This document shows positions 5,790 to 12,088 of a DNA stretch of 12,088 nt, piece by piece; position 1 is the first letter of the stretch, and every line of letters begins with the position of its first letter. Both the position numbers and the translations under genes were made by a program. The notes under the pieces were generated by a model. The model was not told the DNA's origin, searched no databases, and saw only the letters and a list, made by a program, of their open reading frames with translations. The stretch covers positions 1 through 12,088 of the forward strand of contig CALBHM010000271.1 of NCBI GenBank assembly GCA_937892835.1, given 5' to 3'. The stretch comes from an uncultured Ruminococcus sp. (lineage in GTDB: Bacteria > Bacillota > Clostridia > Oscillospirales > Acutalibacteraceae).

Positions 5790-6641
5790 ATGGCTATACG
5801 AACGATACTTTACGGTTACGATGTAGAAAACGGTAAAACTGTAATCAATATACTAGAATCCGAAATCGTGAAAAAGGTATTTTCATTATATGCAGAAGGT
5901 AAAACACTAAGTGATATTGCCTTGATGTTGACGGATCATAATGTGATATATTTCCGAAACGAAGTCAAATGGAATAAAAACACGATCAGCAGAATGATTG
6001 AAAATGAAAAGTATATCGGAAATGATGTTTATCCGACTATCATATCACCCGAATTGTTTAATAAGGCAAGAACCATAAAAAATCAAAAATCCTGCAAGCA
6101 GAAAAAGCACACAAAAGAAATTGAACTGTTAAGAAAAATAACCGTGTGCGGTGAATGCGGCGGTAAATATAAGAGAATAAATACTTGGGGTACAAGAGAA
6201 AAATGGATGTGTTCTAACGGCTGTGCCTGTGCTACATATATTGATGATTCAATTCTTGAAAAAGCAATTTCAGATAACTTCAATACCGCCATAAACAATC
6301 CTACAGTGCTTGATGTCAAAGCTGATTCAAAATATCAGCCGACAATCGAGGTAGTGAAAGAAGAAAATGAACTTTTGAGATTGATGGAACAACCTAAAAT
6401 AAGTTTTTCGGCTGTATCAAAAAGCATTATACAGGGAGCGAAAGTACGATTTAACTGCTGCGAATTTGATGACGGAGAACTGACCGAAGAATTGAAATAC
6501 GAAATTTCACAGCTTTCAATAGATGAAAAAGGGGATTATAGGACGATGAAAAATTACATAAAACAAGTGACAATTCAGCCGGACGGCGGAATTACAACTG
6601 TTTTTATAAACAATGCCGAAATAACGAATGGAGGAGCTTGA
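5790..6641 (+). CDS. Recombinase-domain protein lacking the catalytic serine domain
   Basis: This 283-aa protein starts directly with a recombinase DNA-binding domain (GYDVENGK, ESEIVKKVFSLYAEGKTLSDIALML, WNKNTISRMIENEKYIGNDV, about residues 8-95). A zinc ribbon follows (Cys120, Cys123, Cys141, Cys145 or Cys147). The rest (about 150-283) has no long coiled coil. The N-terminal resolvase domain with YCRVS and its arginines is absent. No trace of it is seen upstream, because the preceding gene ends 17 nt before; this is a compact gene rather than a broken one. ATG at 5790 is chosen over a GTG at 5757 because GGGGAG lies 7 nt before it. It probably binds att DNA or partners the two catalytic recombinases, for example as a directionality or architectural factor. 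That role is inferred. Confidence 0.88.
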   Translation: MAIRTILYGYDVENGKTVINILESEIVKKVFSLYAEGKTLSDIALMLTDHNVIYFRNEVKWNKNTISRMIENEKYIGNDVYPTIISPELFNKARTIKNQKSCKQKKHTKEIELLRKITVCGECGGKYKRINTWGTREKWMCSNGCACATYIDDSILEKAISDNFNTAINNPTVLDVKADSKYQPTIEVVKEENELLRLMEQPKISFSAVSKSIIQGAKVRFNCCEFDDGELTEELKYEISQLSIDEKGDYRTMKNYIKQVTIQPDGGITTVFINNAEITNGGA

Positions 6642-8264
6642 ATGCAAAACACATTAGAAAGACGAGTAACAAAAATAGAAGCAAATCCATTGTTGGTAAA
6701 TAAAAGAAGATCAAACGGAAAACTACGTGTTGCTGCATACTGCCGTGTGTCAACCGATGAAGAGGAGCAGCTTAATAGTTATGAAACTCAAATTGCATAT
6801 TATACCGAGGCGATATCAAAAAATCCGAGCTGGACTTTTGCAGGTGTTTATGCCGACGAGGGTATCACAGGTACGGTAACCTCAAAAAGAAAAGATTTTT
6901 TGCGACTGATGCGTGATTGTGAAAAAGGTAAAATTGATATGGTGTTAACCAAATCCATATCACGTTTCGCAAGAAATACGGTCGATAGCCTCAGCTGGGT
7001 AAGAAAACTCCGTGCTATGAATATAGGTGTATATTTTGAAGAACAGGCTATTGATTCGTTAAAGGCAGAAAATGAAATGCTTATCGGCTTGTTCAGCGTT
7101 ATAGCACAGGCCGAAAGTGAAAACGTAAGCTCCAATGTTAAATGGGGCATTCATCAAAGTATGAAAAACGGTAAGTTCTGTTCAAACTTCAGCTGCTATG
7201 GTTATAAACGTGGAACAAACGGTGTTCCCGAAATAGTACCGGAGCAGGCCGAGGTAGTCAGACTTATTTTTGATAGATTTCTTGACGGAAACAGCTTGGA
7301 GCAAATTCAAAAGCACTTGGAAGAAAAGAACATATTAACATATAAAGGCTCAAAAGTATGGAACAGAAAAGTAATAGATACTATGCTGAAAAATGAAAAG
7401 TATGTAGGCGATCTGTTATTTCAAAAGACGTATGTTACCGATCCGATAAGTAAAAAGATAAAGATAAATAGGGGAGAGCTGCCGAGATATCTTGTCAGCA
7501 ACAACCACCCTGCAATTATTGAAAGAAATAAATTCAATATGGTGCAAATGGAAATTGCACGAAGAGGAAGTAAGCAGAAGAAATCCGCACTCGGTAAAAC
7601 ACAACTCGGAAAATACAGCGGTAAATATGCTTTATCGGAGCTGTTAATATGCGGTGAGTGCGGAAGCAATTATAAAAGAAACGGAAAAACACTTAAAAAC
7701 GGTGAACACAAATATTATTGGAGATGTGTAACACGCTCGGTAAACGGCAAAAAGATATGTTCATCTTCCGGCATAGAAGAAACAGTATTACATTCCGCAA
7801 TTTGCAGAGCACTTAACAAGATGTTCGATTGCAGAGAAGAAGTGTTAAATCTTTTAAGAAGCAATTTAAGATATGCAATTACAGAAAATACAACCTCAGG
7901 CGAAGTGTTCTCCTATGAAAAACAAATTCATAATTTAAAAGAAGAATCGGAGCATTTTATGACCATGTTGAATAAAACAAGCGGAGACACCGAACGAATA
8001 CTCGATCAAATTAAAAATAATTTCGAGCAGATTAAAATTTTGAGAGAAAAGCTCAATATTGCAAAAGAGAGTATGAAATCTGATGAAACAGTTAACAGTG
8101 AGATTGAAAGAATGGAGATAATGTTCACTGACGCAAATATTTCATTCAATGAATATGATGATGTGGTCGTCAGACGGCTAATTGAGTGCATCAGAGTTAT
8201 GAAAGGCAACAAGATAATTGTTATATTAAAAGGCGGAATGCAGGTTGAGGAAAACTTAATATAA
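6642..8264 (+). CDS. Large serine recombinase 3 (site-specific integrase/excisionase)
   Basis: This is a 540-aa complete large serine recombinase. The catalytic domain (about 29-178) holds YCRVS with nucleophile Ser37 and Arg35, DEGITGT, SRFARN with Arg108 and Arg111, and the canonical E-helix AQAESENVSSNVKWGI. The recombinase domain (about 186-300) has CYGYKRG, VVRLIFDRFLDGNSLEQIQKHL, NEKYVGD and NRGELPRYLVSNNHPAII. The zinc ribbon uses Cys337, Cys340, Cys362 and Cys373. A coiled-coil region covers about 415-500, and the end is VILKGGMQVEENLI, resembling the end of recombinase 1. The start codon directly follows the TGA of the previous gene, with GGAGGAG at 6630-6636 inside that gene, so the two are translationally coupled. 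A terminator follows, making this the last gene of the operon and probably close to the element end. Confidence 0.95.
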   Translation: MQNTLERRVTKIEANPLLVNKRRSNGKLRVAAYCRVSTDEEEQLNSYETQIAYYTEAISKNPSWTFAGVYADEGITGTVTSKRKDFLRLMRDCEKGKIDMVLTKSISRFARNTVDSLSWVRKLRAMNIGVYFEEQAIDSLKAENEMLIGLFSVIAQAESENVSSNVKWGIHQSMKNGKFCSNFSCYGYKRGTNGVPEIVPEQAEVVRLIFDRFLDGNSLEQIQKHLEEKNILTYKGSKVWNRKVIDTMLKNEKYVGDLLFQKTYVTDPISKKIKINRGELPRYLVSNNHPAIIERNKFNMVQMEIARRGSKQKKSALGKTQLGKYSGKYALSELLICGECGSNYKRNGKTLKNGEHKYYWRCVTRSVNGKKICSSSGIEETVLHSAICRALNKMFDCREEVLNLLRSNLRYAITENTTSGEVFSYEKQIHNLKEESEHFMTMLNKTSGDTERILDQIKNNFEQIKILREKLNIAKESMKSDETVNSEIERMEIMFTDANISFNEYDDVVVRRLIECIRVMKGNKIIVILKGGMQVEENLI

Positions 8265-8270
8265 GAATAA

Positions 8271-8313
8271 GACTTCGGGTTGTTTGCTAATAAAAACCTG
8301 AAGTCGTTTCTTT
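8271..8313. terminator. Bidirectional intrinsic terminator between convergent recombinase genes
   Basis: GACTTCGGGTT (8271-8281) pairs with AACCTGAAGTC (8295-8305), eleven pairs with one G-U, around a 13-nt loop. On the plus strand it is followed by GTTTCTTT. On the minus strand the stem is followed by a TTATTCTTATATT-like T-rich run. It therefore can end both the serine recombinase operon and the minus-strand tyrosine recombinase gene, whose stop codon lies at 8312. Confidence 0.85.
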
Positions 8314-9223
8314 AAAGTGCATTTCTATAGTTATATTTCGTGAGAATTTGCTTTTTATGGTTAATTGAAACTTCGGTGTATATTTCTGTTGTTGTTACAC
8401 TACTGTGTCCAAGTATTTCTTGGACGGAACGCAGATCGGCACCATTTGCAAGCAGATTTGTGGCAAATGTATGGCGAAGATAATGTGGAGTTGAATTTTT
8501 GTTGATTCCACATGACTTCTTTACCGAATTAAAGATATATTCAATTCCATGAATACTTATTTGATTTCCAAAACGATTAACAAAAATTTTATCGGTATTA
8601 TTCTTTTGTTCGCTCCTGATTCTTAACCAGTTCATAAGATTGTCCCATGTATCAGTGCACGAAATATATATAAATCGTTGCTTTCGTCCTTTCCCATGTA
8701 TAAGTATGGTTCGTTCGCTGGGGATAACGTCATCAAGTGATATGTTTGATGCTTCTTCAATTCTTATGCCGGAACTTATAAGCAAGTCAATTAATGCAAG
8801 ATCTCTACAGGCTTTCCAGTATGTAAATTTTGATGTGTTCCTATTTATATTGTCTGATAAATATTTTATCAGTTTTGATGATTCGTCGACAGATAGCGTT
8901 TTGGGCAATTTACGCTCCTTTTTTAGTTTGAATGTATAGTTCTGATAGTAGTTTTGTTCGACATATCCGTTTTGATATAAAAATTGTAAAAACATTTTTA
9001 TAACAACGAGTTTGCGTGTGATGGTACTTTCTTGCAGGTGTCTCTCGTCAAATAAATGTACAACATAATTTAGTATAATGTTGTTATGTAATCCGTTAAT
9101 TGATAGGAAGTTGCAAAAATCCATAAGATCAGAGTTGTAAGCTATGATTGTTTTGTCAGAAAGATTCTTGGTCGTTTTTATTACATTCAAAAAAATACTT
9201 GATAATTGATAAAAATTGTTCAT
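8312..9223 (-). CDS. Tyrosine recombinase, XerC/XerD-like integrase
   Basis: This is a 303-aa phage-integrase-family site-specific recombinase. A SAM-like core-binding N-terminal domain (about 5-90, with SDKTIIAYNSDLMDFCNFL) precedes the catalytic domain (about 105-300). All active-site residues are present: Arg154 (SSGIRIEEASNI), Lys178 (HGKGRKQR), His247 and Arg250 (TPHYLRHTFATNLL), His273 (LGHSS), and nucleophile Tyr282 (TEIYTEV). The length and layout fit the XerC/XerD and DNA-invertase group rather than long arm-binding phage integrases. The ATG at 9221-9223 has GAGGTG 5 nt upstream. Its promoter overlaps that of the divergent ATP-grasp gene. No excisionase or structural phage gene adjoins it, so it may act on local invertible or att sites, belong to a second element, or be a chromosomal Xer paralogue. 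Confidence 0.93.
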   Translation of the reverse strand: MNNFYQLSSIFLNVIKTTKNLSDKTIIAYNSDLMDFCNFLSINGLHNNIILNYVVHLFDERHLQESTITRKLVVIKMFLQFLYQNGYVEQNYYQNYTFKLKKERKLPKTLSVDESSKLIKYLSDNINRNTSKFTYWKACRDLALIDLLISSGIRIEEASNISLDDVIPSERTILIHGKGRKQRFIYISCTDTWDNLMNWLRIRSEQKNNTDKIFVNRFGNQISIHGIEYIFNSVKKSCGINKNSTPHYLRHTFATNLLANGADLRSVQEILGHSSVTTTEIYTEVSINHKKQILTKYNYRNAL

Positions 9224-9250
9224 TTTTACACCTCATATTAAGATAATGTA

Positions 9251-9279
9251 TTGAATATTTTACCAAAATGTGATATAAT
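9251..9279 (+). promoter_or_regulatory. Extended -10 promoter for the ATP-grasp gene
   Basis: TTGAAT (9251-9256) and TATAAT (9274-9279) are separated by exactly 17 bp, and TG at 9271-9272 adds an extended -10 element. This is a near-consensus housekeeping (sigma-A) promoter. Transcription should begin near 9286, giving a leader of about 78 nt to the ATG at 9364. It overlaps the divergent promoter of the tyrosine recombinase almost completely. Confidence 0.8.
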
Positions 9280-9286
9280 AATTCAA
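9257..9286 (-). promoter_or_regulatory. Extended -10 promoter for the tyrosine recombinase gene
   Basis: Read on the minus strand, TTGAAT (plus positions 9281-9286) and TAAAAT (9257-9262) are 18 bp apart, with TGG immediately before the -10 giving an extended -10. Transcription would begin near 9250, leaving a short leader of about 27 nt before the ATG at 9223. Each promoter's -35 lies against or beyond the other's -10, so the two polymerases cannot bind together. Confidence 0.65.
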
Positions 9287-9291
9287 CAATC

Positions 9292-9322
9292 AACTTACAA
9301 TAATACTTAATTATTGTAAGTT
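9292..9322. repeat. 13-bp perfect palindrome with 5-bp spacer in the ATP-grasp leader
   Basis: AACTTACAATAAT (9292-9304) and ATTATTGTAAGTT (9310-9322) are perfect inverted repeats around a 5-nt centre. The palindrome sits just after the predicted plus-strand start site and about 70 bp upstream of the divergent tyrosine recombinase gene. It could be an operator, an mRNA 5' stem-loop, or a core site for the neighbouring recombinase, whose class uses two inverted arms around a short 5-8 bp centre. Sequence alone does not decide. Confidence 0.7.
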
Positions 9323-9363
9323 AGTTATGAAAAGTATAATTAATAAAAAACAAAGGTGAGTTA

Positions 9364-10389
9364 ATGAAAAATAGTTTATTAGATTCAATAAAAGGTAAGA
9401 CCATCGCTCTTGTATACATTTTTGAAAAAGAAGAAGCGAAAGGATTTGAACATTTCTTAGTGTGGAAAGATAAAATATTGACTGGATGGTTAAATGCAAT
9501 TTACGAAATAGAATGTTTACCATTCATAATTGATGTCAGAACATTTATGCAGAAAGCAAGTAATTATTCTTTACCGCACATAGACTATGTAATTAATCTA
9601 AATAGCGGATGCACAAAATTATCAACTATGGGATTAGTTCCATCAATTTGCAGTTTTCTTAATATTCCTTGCATCCCTTGTGATTCAACTGCGATTCTTA
9701 CAACTGAACACAAAAAAATCTCAAATTACATAGCATTAGGTGCTAATTTACAAACACCAAGGGTACTTGATTCAATGGAAAACTATGGTGTTTATCGACC
9801 GATTAATTTAGGAAATAGCATTGGAATAGAAGTTGGTTATTTCCAAAACTTCAACCGAGATGGCATTTATCAAGAGTTTATCCCAGGATACGATGTAACG
9901 CTTCCACTTGCATTTAATTTTATTACAAAAAAAATTGATATTCTTCCACCCACACTTTATTTTCCAGAAACAAGAGATGAAAATTGGATATATAATGAAA
10001 AAATCAAAGAAAACGATATCGGATTAAAAAGATATCAGTTCTTGGAAATTGATGAAAGCACCAAAAAAGAAATCATTGAGTTTTTTAAAATATTCGGTAT
10101 AAAAACTTATGGTCGAATAGATGCCCGGTTAAAATGTGAAAACAAGCTGTTAGGAACGGAAGCAGAAAAACCTTTTTCTTTTAAAGACTGTTTTTTCCTC
10201 GAAATTAATTCTATGCCTACAATAGAAACAGACGATGGATTTGATTTGGCATTTAAAGCAGTTCTATCAAACAAACAACACAGCTTTTACGAATGTGTTC
10301 ATGAATATATAAATTATGTAAAAAATCCGACCATAAATGGTTTTTTACTGGCTACATCAATAATCTCACTCACTACATCCATGTGCTAA
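9364..10389 (+). CDS. D-Ala-D-Ala-ligase-like ATP-grasp amidoligase
   Basis: This 341-aa protein has the fold markers of the D-alanine-D-alanine ligase family, which uses ATP to join a carboxylate to an amine. IPCIPCDSTAILTTEHKKISNYIALGANLQTPRVL (about 101-135) mirrors the segment before the ATP-grasp domain. YRPINLGNSIGIE (about 144-156) occupies the phosphate-binding loop, with Arg145 where the family usually has Lys. YQEFIPGYDVTL (169-180) matches the E-x-I-x-G-x-[ED] strand. YGRIDARL with Asp253 and FFLEINSMPTIE with Glu280 and Asn282 supply the metal ligands. It is divergent and not a housekeeping ddl; the last 20 residues are hydrophobic. AAGGTG at 9353-9358 fixes the start. It likely forms an unknown peptide or amide bond. 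It stands alone on its strand and converges with the TPR-like gene, with a 17-bp 3' overlap. Confidence 0.8.
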   Translation: MKNSLLDSIKGKTIALVYIFEKEEAKGFEHFLVWKDKILTGWLNAIYEIECLPFIIDVRTFMQKASNYSLPHIDYVINLNSGCTKLSTMGLVPSICSFLNIPCIPCDSTAILTTEHKKISNYIALGANLQTPRVLDSMENYGVYRPINLGNSIGIEVGYFQNFNRDGIYQEFIPGYDVTLPLAFNFITKKIDILPPTLYFPETRDENWIYNEKIKENDIGLKRYQFLEIDESTKKEIIEFFKIFGIKTYGRIDARLKCENKLLGTEAEKPFSFKDCFFLEINSMPTIETDDGFDLAFKAVLSNKQHSFYECVHEYINYVKNPTINGFLLATSIISLTTSMC

Positions 10390-12061
10390 AATCAAATGGA
10401 TTTAATCCATATCTTAATATAAATTCTTTTCTTTTACCTCTCGCAATGTTTGGAATTTGTGGCACATTGCAGATGTTCAGTAACGGAAATTTTCCGGAAT
10501 ATTTTGCTGCTAAATATTGCATTTGAAGTATTCTTTCAGAAGCACAGAGAAGATTTCTACTAAAAGATGCATCAATTAACTCTTTAACTGGGTAAGTATT
10601 AATTAGTTCGTATCCAAGCAAAGGATTTTTATGATAAGCCACAGAAAGAATGTTTAGCAAATAATCAGCTGATAAGAAAGGCAATTTATTTGTGCCCATT
10701 CCATCAAAAATTTGACGCACAAGAAATCTAATGCGATTTTCATCAATGTTGCAAAATGAATAGCACTCTGCAATAAGTTTGTTGCTTTCCAATGCTAATT
10801 TTTGTACCGTTCTATTTTGAAATCTGGCATACTCAAGTCCTTTGTTGAAAATTTCTATTGCTTCGTCAGATAAGCCACAATATAAATAAGCAACGCCGAC
10901 ATTGTTAAAAATATGAGATAGCCCGACCATGCCAGGAACATTATTTATTGCTTCAATCGACATTTCTCTAAATTGTTCAATGGATACTTTTTCTGAGTAA
11001 AATTGTTCAATCAACATGTTGTTTTTACAGTATATTGCATGATCTTCCATGTTGTTCTTCTTGAATATATCATATGACTTGTTATACAGAACCATTTTTT
11101 CGTCTTGAGAGCAACCTGGAATCAAATCTGCACATTTATATACTTGAGCCAAAAGAATATCATTATTTAAATCAGTTGCTAATTCTTTCGCTTTTACAAT
11201 GTCAAATCCTCCGTAATCGTTGCAAAAAACTTTATACAATCTAGCAACACATTCCATATTTCTAATCAAGATTTCATCTTTTTCGTTATTTGGAATATAT
11301 TGTGTTATTGAATAAAGTGTTTTATCCAATTTCAAACTTATTTCTTCTTTTTCGTCCATTAGTAAGTTTGAGCGATATCTAAACAGCACTGGACTAAATT
11401 CAGATACAACCGGGTTATCAACCCATTCGGAATTTGAAAGTATTTCTAATTTTGTATTTGAACATGTACTATAGCACTGTTCTGAATATGAATCAATAAA
11501 AGAGTTTATATCCTTTGCTCCGCAATTTATCACTTTATAGGTGATTTCTTCGCCACTATTACGGATCATTTTTATGTTTATTCCGTTTGGGCACTCTGAA
11601 AGTAACTCCTTTGCCCTTTCAAAATTATTATCCCTTAATAGAATAATAATTGCTGGTCGTAAAATACTATTTTTATGAATGTTTATTAGTTTGGTCAATG
11701 ATTTTTTTGTAACTTCTCCTTCTTGTATTATTATTGGATCAACAATATCGGGACCAGCAGCTTGATGTTCAGTTACCGTAAACAATTTACATAAAGAAGT
11801 AATAATTTCCGCTATTGATACAATATAATTACCCGTTATAATATTGCTTATGCTTTTTGAAACAGGAGTTACACTTTCTTGAATCTTATCAATAGTTTTT
11901 TTATAAAAACATTTTATTTTTTTCTCAGAGTCAAAAAAGTGTTCAGTATTAATAAATTTATTAAAATATTCATGTCCTCTACCAACTACAAATCGTTGTT
12001 CAACTACAAAAATTGTAAAAGTACTTGTATCATTATAAAATATTTTTTCAATCTCTATCAT
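10373..12061 (-). CDS. 562-aa protein of unknown function with TPR-like repeats
   Basis: No enzyme family is recognised. The N-terminal part (about 1-125) contains a short beta-like stretch (FTIFVVEQRFVVGRGHEYF) and an Ile/Ser-rich, possibly amphipathic helix (about 68-94). Residues 125-240 are mixed. From about 280 on the protein is helical, and about 381-414 (SHIFNNVGVAYLYCGLSDEAIEIFNKGLEYA) is a good TPR match, with weaker helical pairs on both sides. The C-terminus ends in a basic stretch and then GLNPFDFSTWM. No signal peptide or clear membrane helix is seen, so it is probably cytoplasmic. AAGGAG lies 5 nt before the ATG at 12059-12061. Its 3' end overlaps the convergent ATP-grasp gene by 17 bp. 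TPR proteins usually mediate protein or peptide binding, so it could be partner, substrate or sensor for that enzyme; this is inference. Confidence 0.75.
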   Translation of the reverse strand: MIEIEKIFYNDTSTFTIFVVEQRFVVGRGHEYFNKFINTEHFFDSEKKIKCFYKKTIDKIQESVTPVSKSISNIITGNYIVSIAEIITSLCKLFTVTEHQAAGPDIVDPIIIQEGEVTKKSLTKLINIHKNSILRPAIIILLRDNNFERAKELLSECPNGINIKMIRNSGEEITYKVINCGAKDINSFIDSYSEQCYSTCSNTKLEILSNSEWVDNPVVSEFSPVLFRYRSNLLMDEKEEISLKLDKTLYSITQYIPNNEKDEILIRNMECVARLYKVFCNDYGGFDIVKAKELATDLNNDILLAQVYKCADLIPGCSQDEKMVLYNKSYDIFKKNNMEDHAIYCKNNMLIEQFYSEKVSIEQFREMSIEAINNVPGMVGLSHIFNNVGVAYLYCGLSDEAIEIFNKGLEYARFQNRTVQKLALESNKLIAECYSFCNIDENRIRFLVRQIFDGMGTNKLPFLSADYLLNILSVAYHKNPLLGYELINTYPVKELIDASFSRNLLCASERILQMQYLAAKYSGKFPLLNICNVPQIPNIARGKRKEFILRYGLNPFDFSTWM

Positions 12062-12088
12062 TTTTTCTCCTTTTTCAGTTGCCTAAAT

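Noticed and set aside
2294..8340. Search for direct-repeat att cores flanking the serine-recombinase module
   Set aside because: Only trivial 8-base AT-rich matches were found between the two flanks. Large serine recombinase cores can be as short as 2 bp, so nothing reliable can be called from one sequence.
3482..9322. Shared 10-mer ATTGTAAGTT in the pre-mazF hairpin (3482-3491) and in the 9292-9322 palindrome
   Set aside because: A 9-base core of it also occurs inside the LRR gene near 1205, so in AT-rich DNA this is most simply chance. The surrounding sequences do not match.
375..9523. Other open frames antisense to or overlapping the LRR, recombinase and ATP-grasp genes (for example 375-623, 1219-1401, 4961-5308, 6848-7150, 7421-7669, 8640-8939, 9311-9523)
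   Set aside because: They lie opposite or out of frame with well-supported genes and give low-complexity or unfamiliar proteins, so they are shadows.
10373..10410. Graspetide (microviridin-like) precursor with the TPR-like protein tail as core
   Set aside because: The ligase resembles D-Ala-D-Ala ligase rather than RimK/graspetide synthetases, no small precursor ORF is visible nearby, and the tail lacks a repeated Thr/Lys-Asp/Glu core pattern.
1..12088. CRISPR array, tRNA, rRNA, IS transposase or replication origin
   Set aside because: No spaced direct repeats, cloverleaf with CCA-like end, DDE/HUH transposase or iteron cluster was seen on either strand.

Overview
The window looks like an accessory region of a low-G+C Firmicutes chromosome, most likely a gut Clostridia species (Ruminococcus/Eubacterium/Oscillospiraceae type). 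The grounds are AT-rich coding DNA, strong AAGGAG/GGAGG ribosome sites on almost every gene, a BspA-type leucine-rich-repeat surface protein, a B. subtilis-like MazF, and a recombination module of the kind found in clostridial integrative elements. No housekeeping gene, rRNA or tRNA is visible, so a finer taxonomic call would be a guess.

Layout. (1) 2-2293: the 3' part of a large BspA-like LRR protein gene that is open at the left window edge. (2) 2294-2572: an intergenic stretch with a strong intrinsic terminator, then a 15-bp perfect hairpin that buries the ribosome site of the next gene. (3) 2573-8264, all plus strand: a sigma-70 region-4-like regulator, a 378-nt leader with hairpins and overlapping micro-ORFs, an orphan MazF, a 34-aa membrane peptide, a SHOCT-like 51-aa protein, and three large-serine-recombinase genes. 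Of those three, the first and third are complete and the middle one lacks the catalytic domain. (4) 8271-8313: a terminator usable from both sides. (5) 8312-9223 minus: a XerC/D-type tyrosine recombinase. (6) 9251-9322: a compact control region with two face-to-face, overlapping extended -10 promoters followed by a 13-bp palindrome. (7) 9364-10389 plus: a divergent D-Ala-D-Ala-ligase-like ATP-grasp enzyme. (8) 10373-12061 minus: a 562-aa protein of unknown function with a TPR-like region, converging on the ATP-grasp gene with a 17-bp overlap of the 3' ends.

Working together. Genes 2573-8264 read as the regulation and recombination end of an integrative element. The sigma-like protein probably controls the module, the serine recombinases integrate and excise it, and MazF may stabilise it or regulate mRNA. 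UACAU, the target of the B. subtilis-type MazF family, occurs next to the ribosome sites of both the sigma-like gene and mazF, which suggests feedback. The right-hand block pairs an amide-bond-forming enzyme with a TPR-containing protein beside a tyrosine recombinase. This is the best candidate for an undescribed system, but its function cannot be read from sequence alone.
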